NCBI RefSeq assembly: GCF_004365175.1
Contig: NZ_SOCE01000001.1
Location: forward strand, 4,905,403-4,969,402
Length of the DNA: 64,000 bases
Origin: Kribbella voronezhensis
GTDB taxonomy: Bacteria > Actinomycetota > Actinomycetes > Propionibacteriales > Kribbellaceae
Direction: 5' to 3'
Position 1 is the first letter of the stretch, and each line of letters opens with the position of its first letter. Shown here one piece after another: positions 24,477 through 32,789 of this stretch. The notes beneath the pieces are model-generated. The model was not told where the DNA came from. It ran no database searches and saw nothing but the letters and a program-made list of their open reading frames with translations. Both the position numbers and the translations under genes were made by a program.

Positions 24477-26117
24477 TCAGGCGAACAGGTTTTCGGCGTC
24501 GACGATGGTGTAGGCGTAGCCCTGTTCGGCGAGGAAGCGTTGGCGGTGGGCGGCGAACTCGGCGTCGACGGTGTCTCGGGCGACGATGGAGTAGAAGCGC
24601 GCGGTGCGGCCGTCACCCTTCGGGCGTAGTACTCGACCGAGCCGCTGCGCCTCCTCCTGACGCGAACCGAAAGTGCCGGAGACCTGTACGGCGACCGACG
24701 CCTCGGGCAGGTCGATCGAGAAGTTGGCGACCTTGCTGACGACGAGCATGTTGATCTCGCCGGTGCGGAACGCCTGGAACAACCGCTGGCGCTCCTTGAC
24801 GGTCGTCTCGCCCTTGATCACCGGGCATTCGAGGCGTTCGCCGAGCTCGTCGAGTTGGTCGATGTACTGCCCGATCACCAGCATCGGTTCGCCCTTGTGG
24901 TGCTCGGCGATTCGCCGTACGAGCCGTGACTTGGCCGGGGTCGACGCGGCCAGCCGATACCGGTCCTCGGGCTCGGCGGTCGCGTACACGAATCGCTCGG
25001 TCTGCTCGAGATCAACTCGTACTTCGACGCAGTCGGCCGGTGCGATCCAGCCCTGCGCCTCGATGTCCTTCCACGGCGCGTCGTACCGCTTGGGCCCGAT
25101 GAGCGAGAAGACGTCACCCTCGCGGCCGTCTTCGCGGACCAGCGTCGCGGTCAGTCCGATCCGGCGCCGGGTCTGCAGATCGGCGGTCATCCGGAAGATC
25201 GGGGCCGGCAGCAGGTGCACCTCGTCGTACACGATCAGGCCCCAGTCGCGCGCGTCCAGCAGTTCGAGGTGCGTGTAAACACCCTTCCGCCGGGTCGTCA
25301 TCACCTGGTACGTCGCGATCGTGACCGGCCGGATCTCCTTGCGCGCACCGGAGTACTCGCCGATCTCGTCCTCGGTCAGCGTGGTCCGCTTGAGCAGCTC
25401 TTCCTTCCACTGCCGGGCGGACACGGTGTTGGTGACCAGGATCAGCGTGGTCGCGGACGCCTGTGCCATCGCGGCCGCGCCGACGATCGTCTTGCCGGCG
25501 CCACAGGGCAGTACGACGACGCCCGAGCCGCCGTGCCAGAACGCGTCGGTCGCCTGCTGCTGGTACGGACGGAGGTCCCAGCCATCTTTGACCAGGTCGA
25601 TCTTGTGCGCCTCGCCGTCGACGTAACCGGCGAGGTCCTCGGCCGGCCAACCGAGTTTCAGCAAGGTCTGCTTCAGGTGTCCGCGCTCGGACGGGTGGAC
25701 GATCACCATGTCGTCGTCGATCCGCGCGCCGAGCAGCGGCTTGATCTTGGCGCTGCGCAACACCTCTTCGAGCACAGGCCGGTCAGTGGTGATCAGCACC
25801 AGCCCGTGCTCGGGGTGCTTCTCCAGCCGCAGCCGCCCGTAGCGGTCCAGTGTCTCGGCGATGTCGACCAGCAGCGAGTGCGGCACCGGGTAGCGGCTGT
25901 AGCGAAGCAGTACGTCGATCACCTGCTCGGCGTCGTGCCCCGCGGCCCGGGCGTTCCACAGCCCCAGCGGAGTCAACCGGTAGGTGTGCACGTGCTCCGG
26001 AGCGCGTTCCAACTCCGAGAACGGCGCGATCGCCTTACGGCAGTCGGTCGCATCCGGATGGGCGGTCTCCAACAACAGCGTCTTGTCGGACTGCACGATC
26101 AACGGCCCGTCGGTCAC
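24477..26117 (-). CDS. XPB/Ssl2-type DNA helicase
   Basis: A 546-residue superfamily-2 helicase of the bacterial XPB group. An N-terminal Helicase_C_3-like and damage-recognition-like region (about 1-185) precedes the motor: motif I PCGAGKTIVGAA, motif II YDEVHLLPAP, motif III GLTAT, an RED motif in REDGREGD, and motif VI AQRLGRVLRPKG. XPB unwinds DNA 3' to 5' and takes part in repair. The GTG start at 26117 has AGGGGA 6 nt upstream. The Helicase_C_3 protein gene lies 146 bp upstream on the same strand, the same pairing as Rv0861c/Rv0862c of M. tuberculosis from memory. The repeat array lies directly after its stop. Confidence 0.93.
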   Translation of the reverse strand: MTDGPLIVQSDKTLLLETAHPDATDCRKAIAPFSELERAPEHVHTYRLTPLGLWNARAAGHDAEQVIDVLLRYSRYPVPHSLLVDIAETLDRYGRLRLEKHPEHGLVLITTDRPVLEEVLRSAKIKPLLGARIDDDMVIVHPSERGHLKQTLLKLGWPAEDLAGYVDGEAHKIDLVKDGWDLRPYQQQATDAFWHGGSGVVVLPCGAGKTIVGAAAMAQASATTLILVTNTVSARQWKEELLKRTTLTEDEIGEYSGARKEIRPVTIATYQVMTTRRKGVYTHLELLDARDWGLIVYDEVHLLPAPIFRMTADLQTRRRIGLTATLVREDGREGDVFSLIGPKRYDAPWKDIEAQGWIAPADCVEVRVDLEQTERFVYATAEPEDRYRLAASTPAKSRLVRRIAEHHKGEPMLVIGQYIDQLDELGERLECPVIKGETTVKERQRLFQAFRTGEINMLVVSKVANFSIDLPEASVAVQVSGTFGSRQEEAQRLGRVLRPKGDGRTARFYSIVARDTVDAEFAAHRQRFLAEQGYAYTIVDAENLFA

Positions 26118-26263
26118 TACACATCCCCTGTCACCAGCCTTCAGGCGAAGTACTCCGCCCGACCCTCCATTGTGCCTCCTCCCACCAAACACCCCGGGCG
26201 ACGCCGGCCGGCAGGCGGGCGCCGCGGGGGTGCAGCCGGGGCACCGGGGCGTGGGAGACGTTG

Positions 26264-28552
26264 TTACTCCGGCACCGGGCGGGCGGCGGCTATGCGGTGG
26301 AGGGCGTAGGTGCGGGGCTGGTCGGCGCCGTCGTCGTACGCGGTGAGCCAGCCGTCGGCTACTCGGACCGGTTCGACGATGCGTTCGGCCGCGTTGCCGT
26401 TGTGGTCCACGTAGGAGATCCACGTGGGCCTGCCCGCTTCGGCGGCCTCGGCGAGGACGCCGATGGTTTCGGCGGGCGCGGTGGCGTCGCCCGAGGTGTG
26501 TTCGGCCGGGCGCTCCGCCGCGACCCGGTCACCCGCGCGAACGCGTTCGATGACCGCCTTCACCTGCTCCTCGCTCAAATCGATCGTGCTGTCCGCGAAG
26601 TCCCGGCTCGTACGCCGACGCGGTGGCTGGCCTCGGCGGTTACCCGCGGACGTCACGTGCACCACCCCGTCGAACGACTCGCCCAGTGGAGCGAGCCCGG
26701 CTTCGCGCAGACGCGAGAGCACCATGTCCGGCGGCGACGGCGAGACGACCACGGTGGGCGCGAGGCGGCGGAACCGGATGCCCGGCAGGTTGGAGCTGAG
26801 CAACTGGGTGAGCACCGACTCGTCGTCGCAGCGCAAGTACGTCGACGCCGCACCGATCCGCAGTACGCCGTGGCGGCGGGCGACGTCGTCGATGAGGTAG
26901 CTCAGCGGCTGCGGCACCGGCGTACGCGAGTGCTCCACCAACCAGGAGTGCAACTGCTCGGCAGTGCGCCCGAGGTCGAAGGCGCGCCGGATCGAGCTCT
27001 CACTGAACCGGTAGACGCCACCACCGCCGTGCGACTCGGCGTCGGCCATCACCACAAGGTCCTCTTGTACTGCGCGCACCAGCGGCCCTGGTGCCACAGC
27101 AGTGAGGTCCGCCTGCAGCAGTACCTCCGACACCGGCGCCGGAACCAGCGGCTGAATAGCAACAGCCAGATCCTCGGCAGCAGGCTCCTCGCCGAGCAGC
27201 ACCCGAGCATGCGAAGCCAACGCGCCTAGACCGGTCAGCCCGAGCAAAGCCGCCTCGGTGATGGTCCAGTCGACCAAGTCGTCCCGGAACTGACCACCGC
27301 GACGCGGGCGATGCCAGGCGACCCAGGTGACCACAGACTCGACTGCAGGCGCAGTACCGGCTCCTGCTTCCGCCAGTGCCTGCAACGTGAGCTGTCTGAC
27401 CTCCGGCGCCAGCAAGCGCTCCAGGTCCGGCGCGAGCGCGTTGACCAACCGCTCACGCGCAGCAGCGGTCGCTCCGCCGCTGTCACGCCTACCGATCAGA
27501 CCGATCGCCCGTAGCCCGCTGTGCCAGGCCAGCACTAGCTGGGCCCACCGATGCGCAGTGTCGAGCTCCAGCCAGTCGTCGTACGACGAAGTCGGCAACC
27601 AGAGCTCTCCCGTACCGACCTCAGCAGCAGCAACCAGCCCAGCGGCGTACGCGATCTCCAGTACGGCGCCCGCCGCCTGCTCGTCGGCACCGATCTTGGT
27701 GGCGAGGCTCCGAAGCTCCCGTACGCCGATGCCGCCCGTCCGCAGTACGGCAGGGGGATCGGTGCCCAGCTGCTCAAGTGCACCGTCGACAAGGCGAACC
27801 AGGTCGAGAGCCGCACCAGCCGCAGCGCGGTCAGCGATAGTCGCAGACACCTGCTTGCCACCAAGCGGCGGCGGCGTCGGCCTCGTGGACGCCAGGACGC
27901 GCCCACCGCGCAGGTGCAGCCCGATCTGCCGCGGCAGCACGACGGTGTTGGCATCCTTCGGTACTACGAGTCCGCGGGCGAGCAACTGCTCCACGGGCGT
28001 CTTGGCGGAGGCGATCGTGACAGGCCGCTCGGCCTTCTCCACCGAACCGGTCGGCGGACCCCAGGTGAGCTTGTCGAGCACCTCGCGCGCCTCGGGGCCG
28101 GCCTCCTCGATCAGCTTGTCCAGGTCACCGAAGTGCCGGGTGGTGATCGGACCCAGGCCGGCCGGCGTCGGCCCGAGGAGCTCGTGTACCGCGCGGATCG
28201 GACGCAGGTCGTCCTCGTTGCCCCAGACCAGGGCCAGGGCCAGCAGCTCGGTCACCCGCGGCTGCACGACCTCCACCGGCTGGTCGACGCCCGCAGCGAG
28301 CGCCTGCAGGTCCACCGGCTCAGGCAGTGCCGACAGTGCTTCCAGCAGATCGACACTGAACTCGTCGAGCCGGTTGATAGCTCTCGCCGCCGAAGCGTTG
28401 CTGGTCGCGCGGGCAGCGAGCTGACTGGTGTCGGCCGGGATGGGCGTAGCCAGGTCGGGCCGGTTCTGAAGCAGCTGGCCGAGGGCAGCATCGTCCCAAC
28501 CGCGTAAAGCCTCGGCGAGGGTACGTGGGCGGGTCCGCTCGGTATTGCTCAT
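26264..28552 (-). CDS. Helicase_C_3 / XPB-associated large protein
   Basis: A 762-residue protein without helicase motor motifs. The N-terminal half has repeated winged-helix-like segments (ALRGWDDAALGQLLQNRPDL, ALSALPEPVDLQALAAGV). The C-terminal part has LLQADLTAVAPGPL and RFSESSIRRAFDLGRTAEQL, which match the Helicase_C_3 region also found at the N-terminus of XPB, followed by a WYL-like end (WISYVDHNGNAAERIVEPVRV). It is a conserved actinobacterial partner of the downstream XPB gene. Binding DNA or guiding the helicase is inference. ATG 28552 has GGAGGG directly before it, closer than usual; GTG 28576 is an alternative. Confidence 0.85.
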   Translation of the reverse strand: MSNTERTRPRTLAEALRGWDDAALGQLLQNRPDLATPIPADTSQLAARATSNASAARAINRLDEFSVDLLEALSALPEPVDLQALAAGVDQPVEVVQPRVTELLALALVWGNEDDLRPIRAVHELLGPTPAGLGPITTRHFGDLDKLIEEAGPEAREVLDKLTWGPPTGSVEKAERPVTIASAKTPVEQLLARGLVVPKDANTVVLPRQIGLHLRGGRVLASTRPTPPPLGGKQVSATIADRAAAGAALDLVRLVDGALEQLGTDPPAVLRTGGIGVRELRSLATKIGADEQAAGAVLEIAYAAGLVAAAEVGTGELWLPTSSYDDWLELDTAHRWAQLVLAWHSGLRAIGLIGRRDSGGATAAARERLVNALAPDLERLLAPEVRQLTLQALAEAGAGTAPAVESVVTWVAWHRPRRGGQFRDDLVDWTITEAALLGLTGLGALASHARVLLGEEPAAEDLAVAIQPLVPAPVSEVLLQADLTAVAPGPLVRAVQEDLVVMADAESHGGGGVYRFSESSIRRAFDLGRTAEQLHSWLVEHSRTPVPQPLSYLIDDVARRHGVLRIGAASTYLRCDDESVLTQLLSSNLPGIRFRRLAPTVVVSPSPPDMVLSRLREAGLAPLGESFDGVVHVTSAGNRRGQPPRRRTSRDFADSTIDLSEEQVKAVIERVRAGDRVAAERPAEHTSGDATAPAETIGVLAEAAEAGRPTWISYVDHNGNAAERIVEPVRVADGWLTAYDDGADQPRTYALHRIAAARPVPE

Positions 28553-28637
28553 CCCTCCAACGGTACGGCCCCGCACCCAGCATCCACGACCCGCAGCCCG
28601 ACTCTTGTCACGCTGATGACGTCACCGGCGCAAGTGG

Positions 28638-29441
28638 TCACTCGCCGTCGGGTACTTCGGCGGCGCCGGCGTGGCCGATGCGGCGGAAGCCGATGCGCTC
28701 GTAGACAGCCGCCACCGCGTCCGATTCGGCCGACAGCAGGAGCAGCGTGATGCCCATGGCGAAGGCATGCTCGGCCAGGCAGCTGGTGACGGCGGCTCCG
28801 AAGCCCTGCCGCCGCATCGCGGGCAGCGTGGCGACGCCGACGATCTCACTGGCCTTGCCGACCGGCTGGTGCACGCCACTGGCGACCAGGCCGTCCGCGG
28901 TGGCAGCACCGGCGGTGACGGAGTACCCGGCCTGGGCACGGTCGAGCAGGAACTTGAGCATCTCAGGCGAGATCTCGGCGGCCTTGGCGTCCCTGTCCTC
29001 GATGCCGCCCCTGCCGACCGCCGTACCGGGGTCGCCGAAGGCAACGTTGGCGACGGCGCGAGCTTCTTGTAGTACGGACTCGACCGCGGGCAGGATCGTG
29101 CAGTTCGCGTCAGCCGTCGCGGGCTTGAAGTTGGCCTGCTCGAGCACGAGCAGCGGGTGCTCGGTGACCTCCAGGCCGGCGGCGGCCGCGGCGGCACTGA
29201 GCGATGGGCAGGTCTCCACGACCCACTCCAGGTTCAGCGGGAGGTCCAGCTCGGTGCAGCGCTTCCGCAGCGTCTCCAGGTCGGCCGCCTCGATGGTCCG
29301 CTCGGCACCAGGCCGCGGACGCGCGTAGTACGGCCAGGGACTTGTACTACGGAACAGCGTGAAGGGGCCGACCTCCTCGGGCGTGGCACCGGACAGCGGC
29401 GCGGCGTGCAGGTAGTCGTCGACCTCGTTCAGCAAGCTCAT
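28638..29441 (-). CDS. GNAT-family N-acetyltransferase
   Basis: A 267-residue protein with a C-terminal GNAT fold: VGVATLPAMRRQGFGAAVTS contains the acetyl-CoA-binding RxxGxG/A-type loop, followed by a helix and LLLSAESDAVAAVYERIGFRRIG, the typical final strand and helix. The N-terminal half (LNEVDDYLHAAPLSGATPEEVGPFTLF) is a second, degenerate GNAT-like half as in other two-domain members. The acceptor substrate is unknown. ATG 29441 follows a CCGGGG stretch. It is divergent from the SIMPL gene with an 86-bp gap. Confidence 0.85.
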   Translation of the reverse strand: MSLLNEVDDYLHAAPLSGATPEEVGPFTLFRSTSPWPYYARPRPGAERTIEAADLETLRKRCTELDLPLNLEWVVETCPSLSAAAAAAGLEVTEHPLLVLEQANFKPATADANCTILPAVESVLQEARAVANVAFGDPGTAVGRGGIEDRDAKAAEISPEMLKFLLDRAQAGYSVTAGAATADGLVASGVHQPVGKASEIVGVATLPAMRRQGFGAAVTSCLAEHAFAMGITLLLLSAESDAVAAVYERIGFRRIGHAGAAEVPDGE

Positions 29442-29527
29442 CCCCGGAGAGTCCCAGCCCAGCGGGCCACCGGCAACCCAAATTTGCCGCGCTTTACAGA
29501 GTCCGTAGCAATGGCACACTGGCGGGC

Positions 29528-30151
29528 ATGGACTCTGGGATCACTGTGGTGGGCACCGGGCAGGTCACTGCGCCGGCCGACGTACTCCGTCTGACGCTGA
29601 GCGTGGGACACGACGCCAAGGACGTGGCGGCCGCCGTCGCGCAGGTCGCCGAGCGGACCGACGCGGTGAGCGCCGCGCTGCACGATCAGGGTGTCGCCGA
29701 GAAGGACATCCACACGAGCTCGGTGAACGTCTACCCGCAGTACGCGGATTCGATGCAGATCGCCGGGTACCGCGCGTCGCACTCGATGACGGTCTCGACG
29801 ACCGACCTGACCGGGTTCGGCCGGCTGCTGAACGCCGCGGTGGGTGCTGTGGGCAACGATCTGGGGCTGGACGGGCTGCAGTTCGACGTCGCCGACAAGG
29901 CGCCGCTGGTGGAGCAGGCGCGCGAGCTCGCCTTCGCCCAGGCCCGGCAGAAGGCGGATCACCTGGCCGGGCTGACCGGGCAGACGATCGGATCCATCAC
30001 CGCGGTCGCCGAGACCTACGGTCATGTACCGATCCGGGCGATGGCCGCCGCCGGGAAGGCCGTCCCGCTCGGGTTCGACGCGGAAATGGCCGTCACACCG
30101 GGCGAGCAGACCATCGAGGTCTCGCTCGAGGTGCGCTGGTCCTGGGGCTGA
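29528..30151 (+). CDS. SIMPL (DUF541) domain protein
   Basis: A 207-residue protein made of a single SIMPL/DUF541 domain: it opens GITVVGTGQVTAPADVLRLTLSVG, has a central YPQYADSMQIAGYRASHSMTVST and ends PGEQTIEVSLEVRWSW. Family members are often periplasmic and linked to stress or signalling, but this copy has no signal peptide or membrane segment and should be cytoplasmic. It stands alone between a divergent GNAT gene and the NRAMP gene 69 bp downstream. Confidence 0.88.
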   Translation: MDSGITVVGTGQVTAPADVLRLTLSVGHDAKDVAAAVAQVAERTDAVSAALHDQGVAEKDIHTSSVNVYPQYADSMQIAGYRASHSMTVSTTDLTGFGRLLNAAVGAVGNDLGLDGLQFDVADKAPLVEQARELAFAQARQKADHLAGLTGQTIGSITAVAETYGHVPIRAMAAAGKAVPLGFDAEMAVTPGEQTIEVSLEVRWSWG

Positions 30152-30220
30152 TCCTGGACTGATCTGTCTCAAAATCAGACCGGATCCCCTTTTGTTCCCG
30201 GCTTCGGACACACTTCTCCC

Positions 30221-31456
30221 ATGTACGCACCGGCCCCGCTCCGACGGCAACTGAACCGATCAGGTCTGTTGCTGCTCGGTCCCGCCTTCGTGGCAGCGGT
30301 CGCGTATGTGGACCCGGGGAACTTCGCGACCAACATCGCCGCGGGCGCGACATACGGGTATCTGCTCTGCTGGGTCGTCGTCGGGGCGAACCTGATGGCC
30401 GTGCTGGTGCAGTATCTGGCCGCCAAGGCGAGTATCGCGACCGGCCGCACGCTGCCCCAGCTGTGCCGGGAGCACTTCCGGAAGTCGACCTCCACCGGGT
30501 TGTGGGCGCAGGCCGAGCTGGTGGCGGTCGCGACCGATCTGGCCGAGGTGGTCGGCGGCGCGATCGCGCTGAATCTGCTGTTCGGAGTCCCGTTGTTGCT
30601 GGGCGGTGCGATCACCGGTGCCGTCTCCTTCGGGTTGCTGATCTACCAGTCCAAGCGCGGCCAGCGGCCGTTCGAGGCCGCGATCATCGGGTTGCTGGCC
30701 GTCGTACTGGTCGGATTCGTGGTGTCCACGATCCAGTCGCACCCGTCCGGATCGGGGATCGTCGGGGGCCTCGTGCCACGCCTGGACGGCACGCAGTCGC
30801 TGGTGCTCGCGGCCGGAATGCTCGGTGCGACGGTGATGCCGCACGCGATCTGGTTGCACGGGGCCCTGGTCACCGACCGGCACTGGAAATCGATCCGGTC
30901 CGCCTCGGGCAGGCAGCGCGTACTGCGCGCGACGCGGCTCGACGTCGCGGTGGCGATGGCGCTGGCCGGTGCGGTCAACCTGGCCATGGTCGTGGTCGCC
31001 GCCGCCGCGTTGAAGGGCAGTGGAGCCGATTCGCTCGACGCGGCGCACACCGCCATCGGGGACCGGATCGGCAGCCTGCCGGCCCTGTTGTTCGCGTTGG
31101 CCTTGCTGGCCAGCGGGTTCGCCTCGTCCTCGGTGGGCACGTATGCCGGCTCGGTCATCCTGGACGGGTTCTGGCAGCGGCACGTCCCGCTGGCCGCGCG
31201 CCGGCTGGGGACGTTGCTCCCGGCCCTGATCATCCTGGCCATCGGCATCGACCCGAGCCGCGCGCTGGTGGTTTCGCAGGTCGTGCTGAGCTTCGGTATC
31301 CCGTGTGCCCTGTGGCCGCTGGTCCGGTTGACCGCCTCCCGGCGCGTCATGGGCGACCTTGTCAACCGCTGGCCGACTACTCTCACGGCATGCCTGGTAG
31401 CAACCGCCGTCACGGCCCTCAACGTCGTACTGATCGTGCTGACGCTGCGAGGGTGA
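30221..31456 (+). CDS. mntH: NRAMP-family divalent metal transporter
   Basis: A 411-residue membrane protein with about 11 segments. The two substrate-site motifs are present: D31-P-G-N34 in the first segment and MPHAIWLHG in the sixth. Members import Mn2+ and sometimes Fe2+ with protons. The length is typical for bacterial MntH. The 69-bp upstream interval shows a TCTG/CAGA inverted repeat (around 30166-30182), but I cannot assign a metal-regulator box. The metallophosphoesterase gene starts 7 bp after the stop, so the two probably share a transcript. Confidence 0.93.
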   Translation: MYAPAPLRRQLNRSGLLLLGPAFVAAVAYVDPGNFATNIAAGATYGYLLCWVVVGANLMAVLVQYLAAKASIATGRTLPQLCREHFRKSTSTGLWAQAELVAVATDLAEVVGGAIALNLLFGVPLLLGGAITGAVSFGLLIYQSKRGQRPFEAAIIGLLAVVLVGFVVSTIQSHPSGSGIVGGLVPRLDGTQSLVLAAGMLGATVMPHAIWLHGALVTDRHWKSIRSASGRQRVLRATRLDVAVAMALAGAVNLAMVVVAAAALKGSGADSLDAAHTAIGDRIGSLPALLFALALLASGFASSSVGTYAGSVILDGFWQRHVPLAARRLGTLLPALIILAIGIDPSRALVVSQVVLSFGIPCALWPLVRLTASRRVMGDLVNRWPTTLTACLVATAVTALNVVLIVLTLRG

Positions 31457-31463
31457 GTTCCGC

Positions 31464-32255
31464 ATGACCGCGACGTACGCGGTCAGCGACATCCACGGCC
31501 ACCCCGAGAAGCTGACCGAGGCACTCACCGCGGCCGGCCTGATCGACGCCGAGGGCAACTGGGCGGACCACGACGTCCGGCTGTGGTTCCTCGGTGACTT
31601 CTTCGACCGCGGCCCCGACGGCGTCGGCGTACTCGCGCTGGTCCGCCGGCTGGCGGACCAGGCGGCGGCCGGCACCGGCGAGATCCGGGTCCTGCTCGGC
31701 AACCACGAGATCCTCGCGCTCGGGATGCGCAAGTTCGGCGACACCTTCGTACCGCACGACGGACTCACCTCGCGCAGCTTCGAACGCAGCTGGGCGCTGA
31801 ACGGCGGCCAGGACCGCGACCAGGAACTGCTCACCGACGACGACGTGGCCTGGCTGATCGAGCAGCCGATGGTCGGCCTCGACGCCGACCACCTGCTGCT
31901 GCACTCCGACACCGAGGAGTACCTCGAGTGGGGTGACTCGATCGACGAGATCAACCAGGCGGCCTGGGCGGACCTGCACAGCGACGACATCACCGTCTGG
32001 TGGGAGGTCTGGCGCCGGATGACATCGCGGTACGCCTTCCGCGGCGAGACCGGCCCGGCGGTCGCGGCCGACCTGCTGAACCGCCTGGGCGGCCGCCGGA
32101 TCGTCCACGGTCACAGCATCGTGGCCGACCAGCTCGGCATCGACCCGGCGTACCTGACCGGTCCCTTGCTGTACGCCGACGGCCTCGCCCTCGGTATCGA
32201 CGGCGGCATCTTCGACGGCGGCCCCTGCCTGCTGATCAAGCTCCTCCCGGTCTGA
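31464..32255 (+). CDS. metallophosphoesterase
   Basis: A 263-residue calcineurin-like phosphoesterase. The metal-ligand motifs are in order: YAVSDIHGH (D-x-H), WFLGDFFDRGPDG (GDxxDRG), LLGNHE (GNHE) and RIVHGHSI (GHxH-like). The spacing resembles Shewanella-type PP1-like phosphatases and symmetrical ApnN hydrolases. The substrate, protein or nucleotide, is undetermined. It lies 7 bp after the NRAMP Mn transporter; such enzymes commonly use Mn2+, which makes the pairing sensible. Confidence 0.9.
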   Translation: MTATYAVSDIHGHPEKLTEALTAAGLIDAEGNWADHDVRLWFLGDFFDRGPDGVGVLALVRRLADQAAAGTGEIRVLLGNHEILALGMRKFGDTFVPHDGLTSRSFERSWALNGGQDRDQELLTDDDVAWLIEQPMVGLDADHLLLHSDTEEYLEWGDSIDEINQAAWADLHSDDITVWWEVWRRMTSRYAFRGETGPAVAADLLNRLGGRRIVHGHSIVADQLGIDPAYLTGPLLYADGLALGIDGGIFDGGPCLLIKLLPV

Positions 32256-32345
32256 GCCGGCCCGAGAAGCTCGTGCGAGGGGGAATGCGATGGTGGCCGG
32301 AGGGGTTGTCGAAACCTGAAGAGTCGATCTTTGGGAGCTGAGACT

Positions 32346-32726
32346 ATGTCTGACAAGCCGGTGAAGGTTCCGGGGCCGGATCACCCGATCACTGTCGAGA
32401 AGAACCCCGACCGCGTGGTCGTGAAGGTCGCCGGGCAGATCGTGGCCGACACCCGCGACGCCCTGTCGCTGCAAGAAGCGGACTACCCGGCCGTGCAGTA
32501 CGTCCCGCGCAAGGACGTCGACCTGACGCAGCTGGAGCGCACCGACCACGAGAGCTACTGCCCCTACAAGGGCGACGCGTCGTACTACAGCATCATCCCG
32601 GGCGGCGAGAAGACGGTGAACGCCGTCTGGACGTACGAGAACCCGTACGCCCCCGTCGCCGAGATCAAGGATCACCTGGCGTTCTACCCCGACCGGGTCG
32701 ACTCCATCGAGATCCTGGCCGACTGA
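32346..32726 (+). CDS. DUF427 domain protein
   Basis: A 126-residue protein matching the DUF427 pattern: VVVKVAGQIVADTRDALSLQEA, then YPAVQYVPRKDVDL, then the central HESYCPYKGDASYYSI and the C-terminal AVWTYENPYAPVAEIKDHLAFYPDRV. The Cys and Lys of CPYKG are invariant in the family. Biochemical function unknown. ATG 32346 is chosen by alignment; GGGAG lies about 9 nt upstream. The 90-bp gap before it carries no obvious gene. Confidence 0.9.
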   Translation: MSDKPVKVPGPDHPITVEKNPDRVVVKVAGQIVADTRDALSLQEADYPAVQYVPRKDVDLTQLERTDHESYCPYKGDASYYSIIPGGEKTVNAVWTYENPYAPVAEIKDHLAFYPDRVDSIEILAD

Positions 32727-32789
32727 GCCCGGCCGGTCGCCCGGCGCGTTGGGGTTGTCGGGCGACCGATGGGGAGTGACGATGGCGGC

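Noticed and set aside
24144..24513. Small plus-strand open frames in the repeat array as genes
   Set aside because: They are translations of the repeat units with no independent start signals, and their composition changes with each repeat variant.
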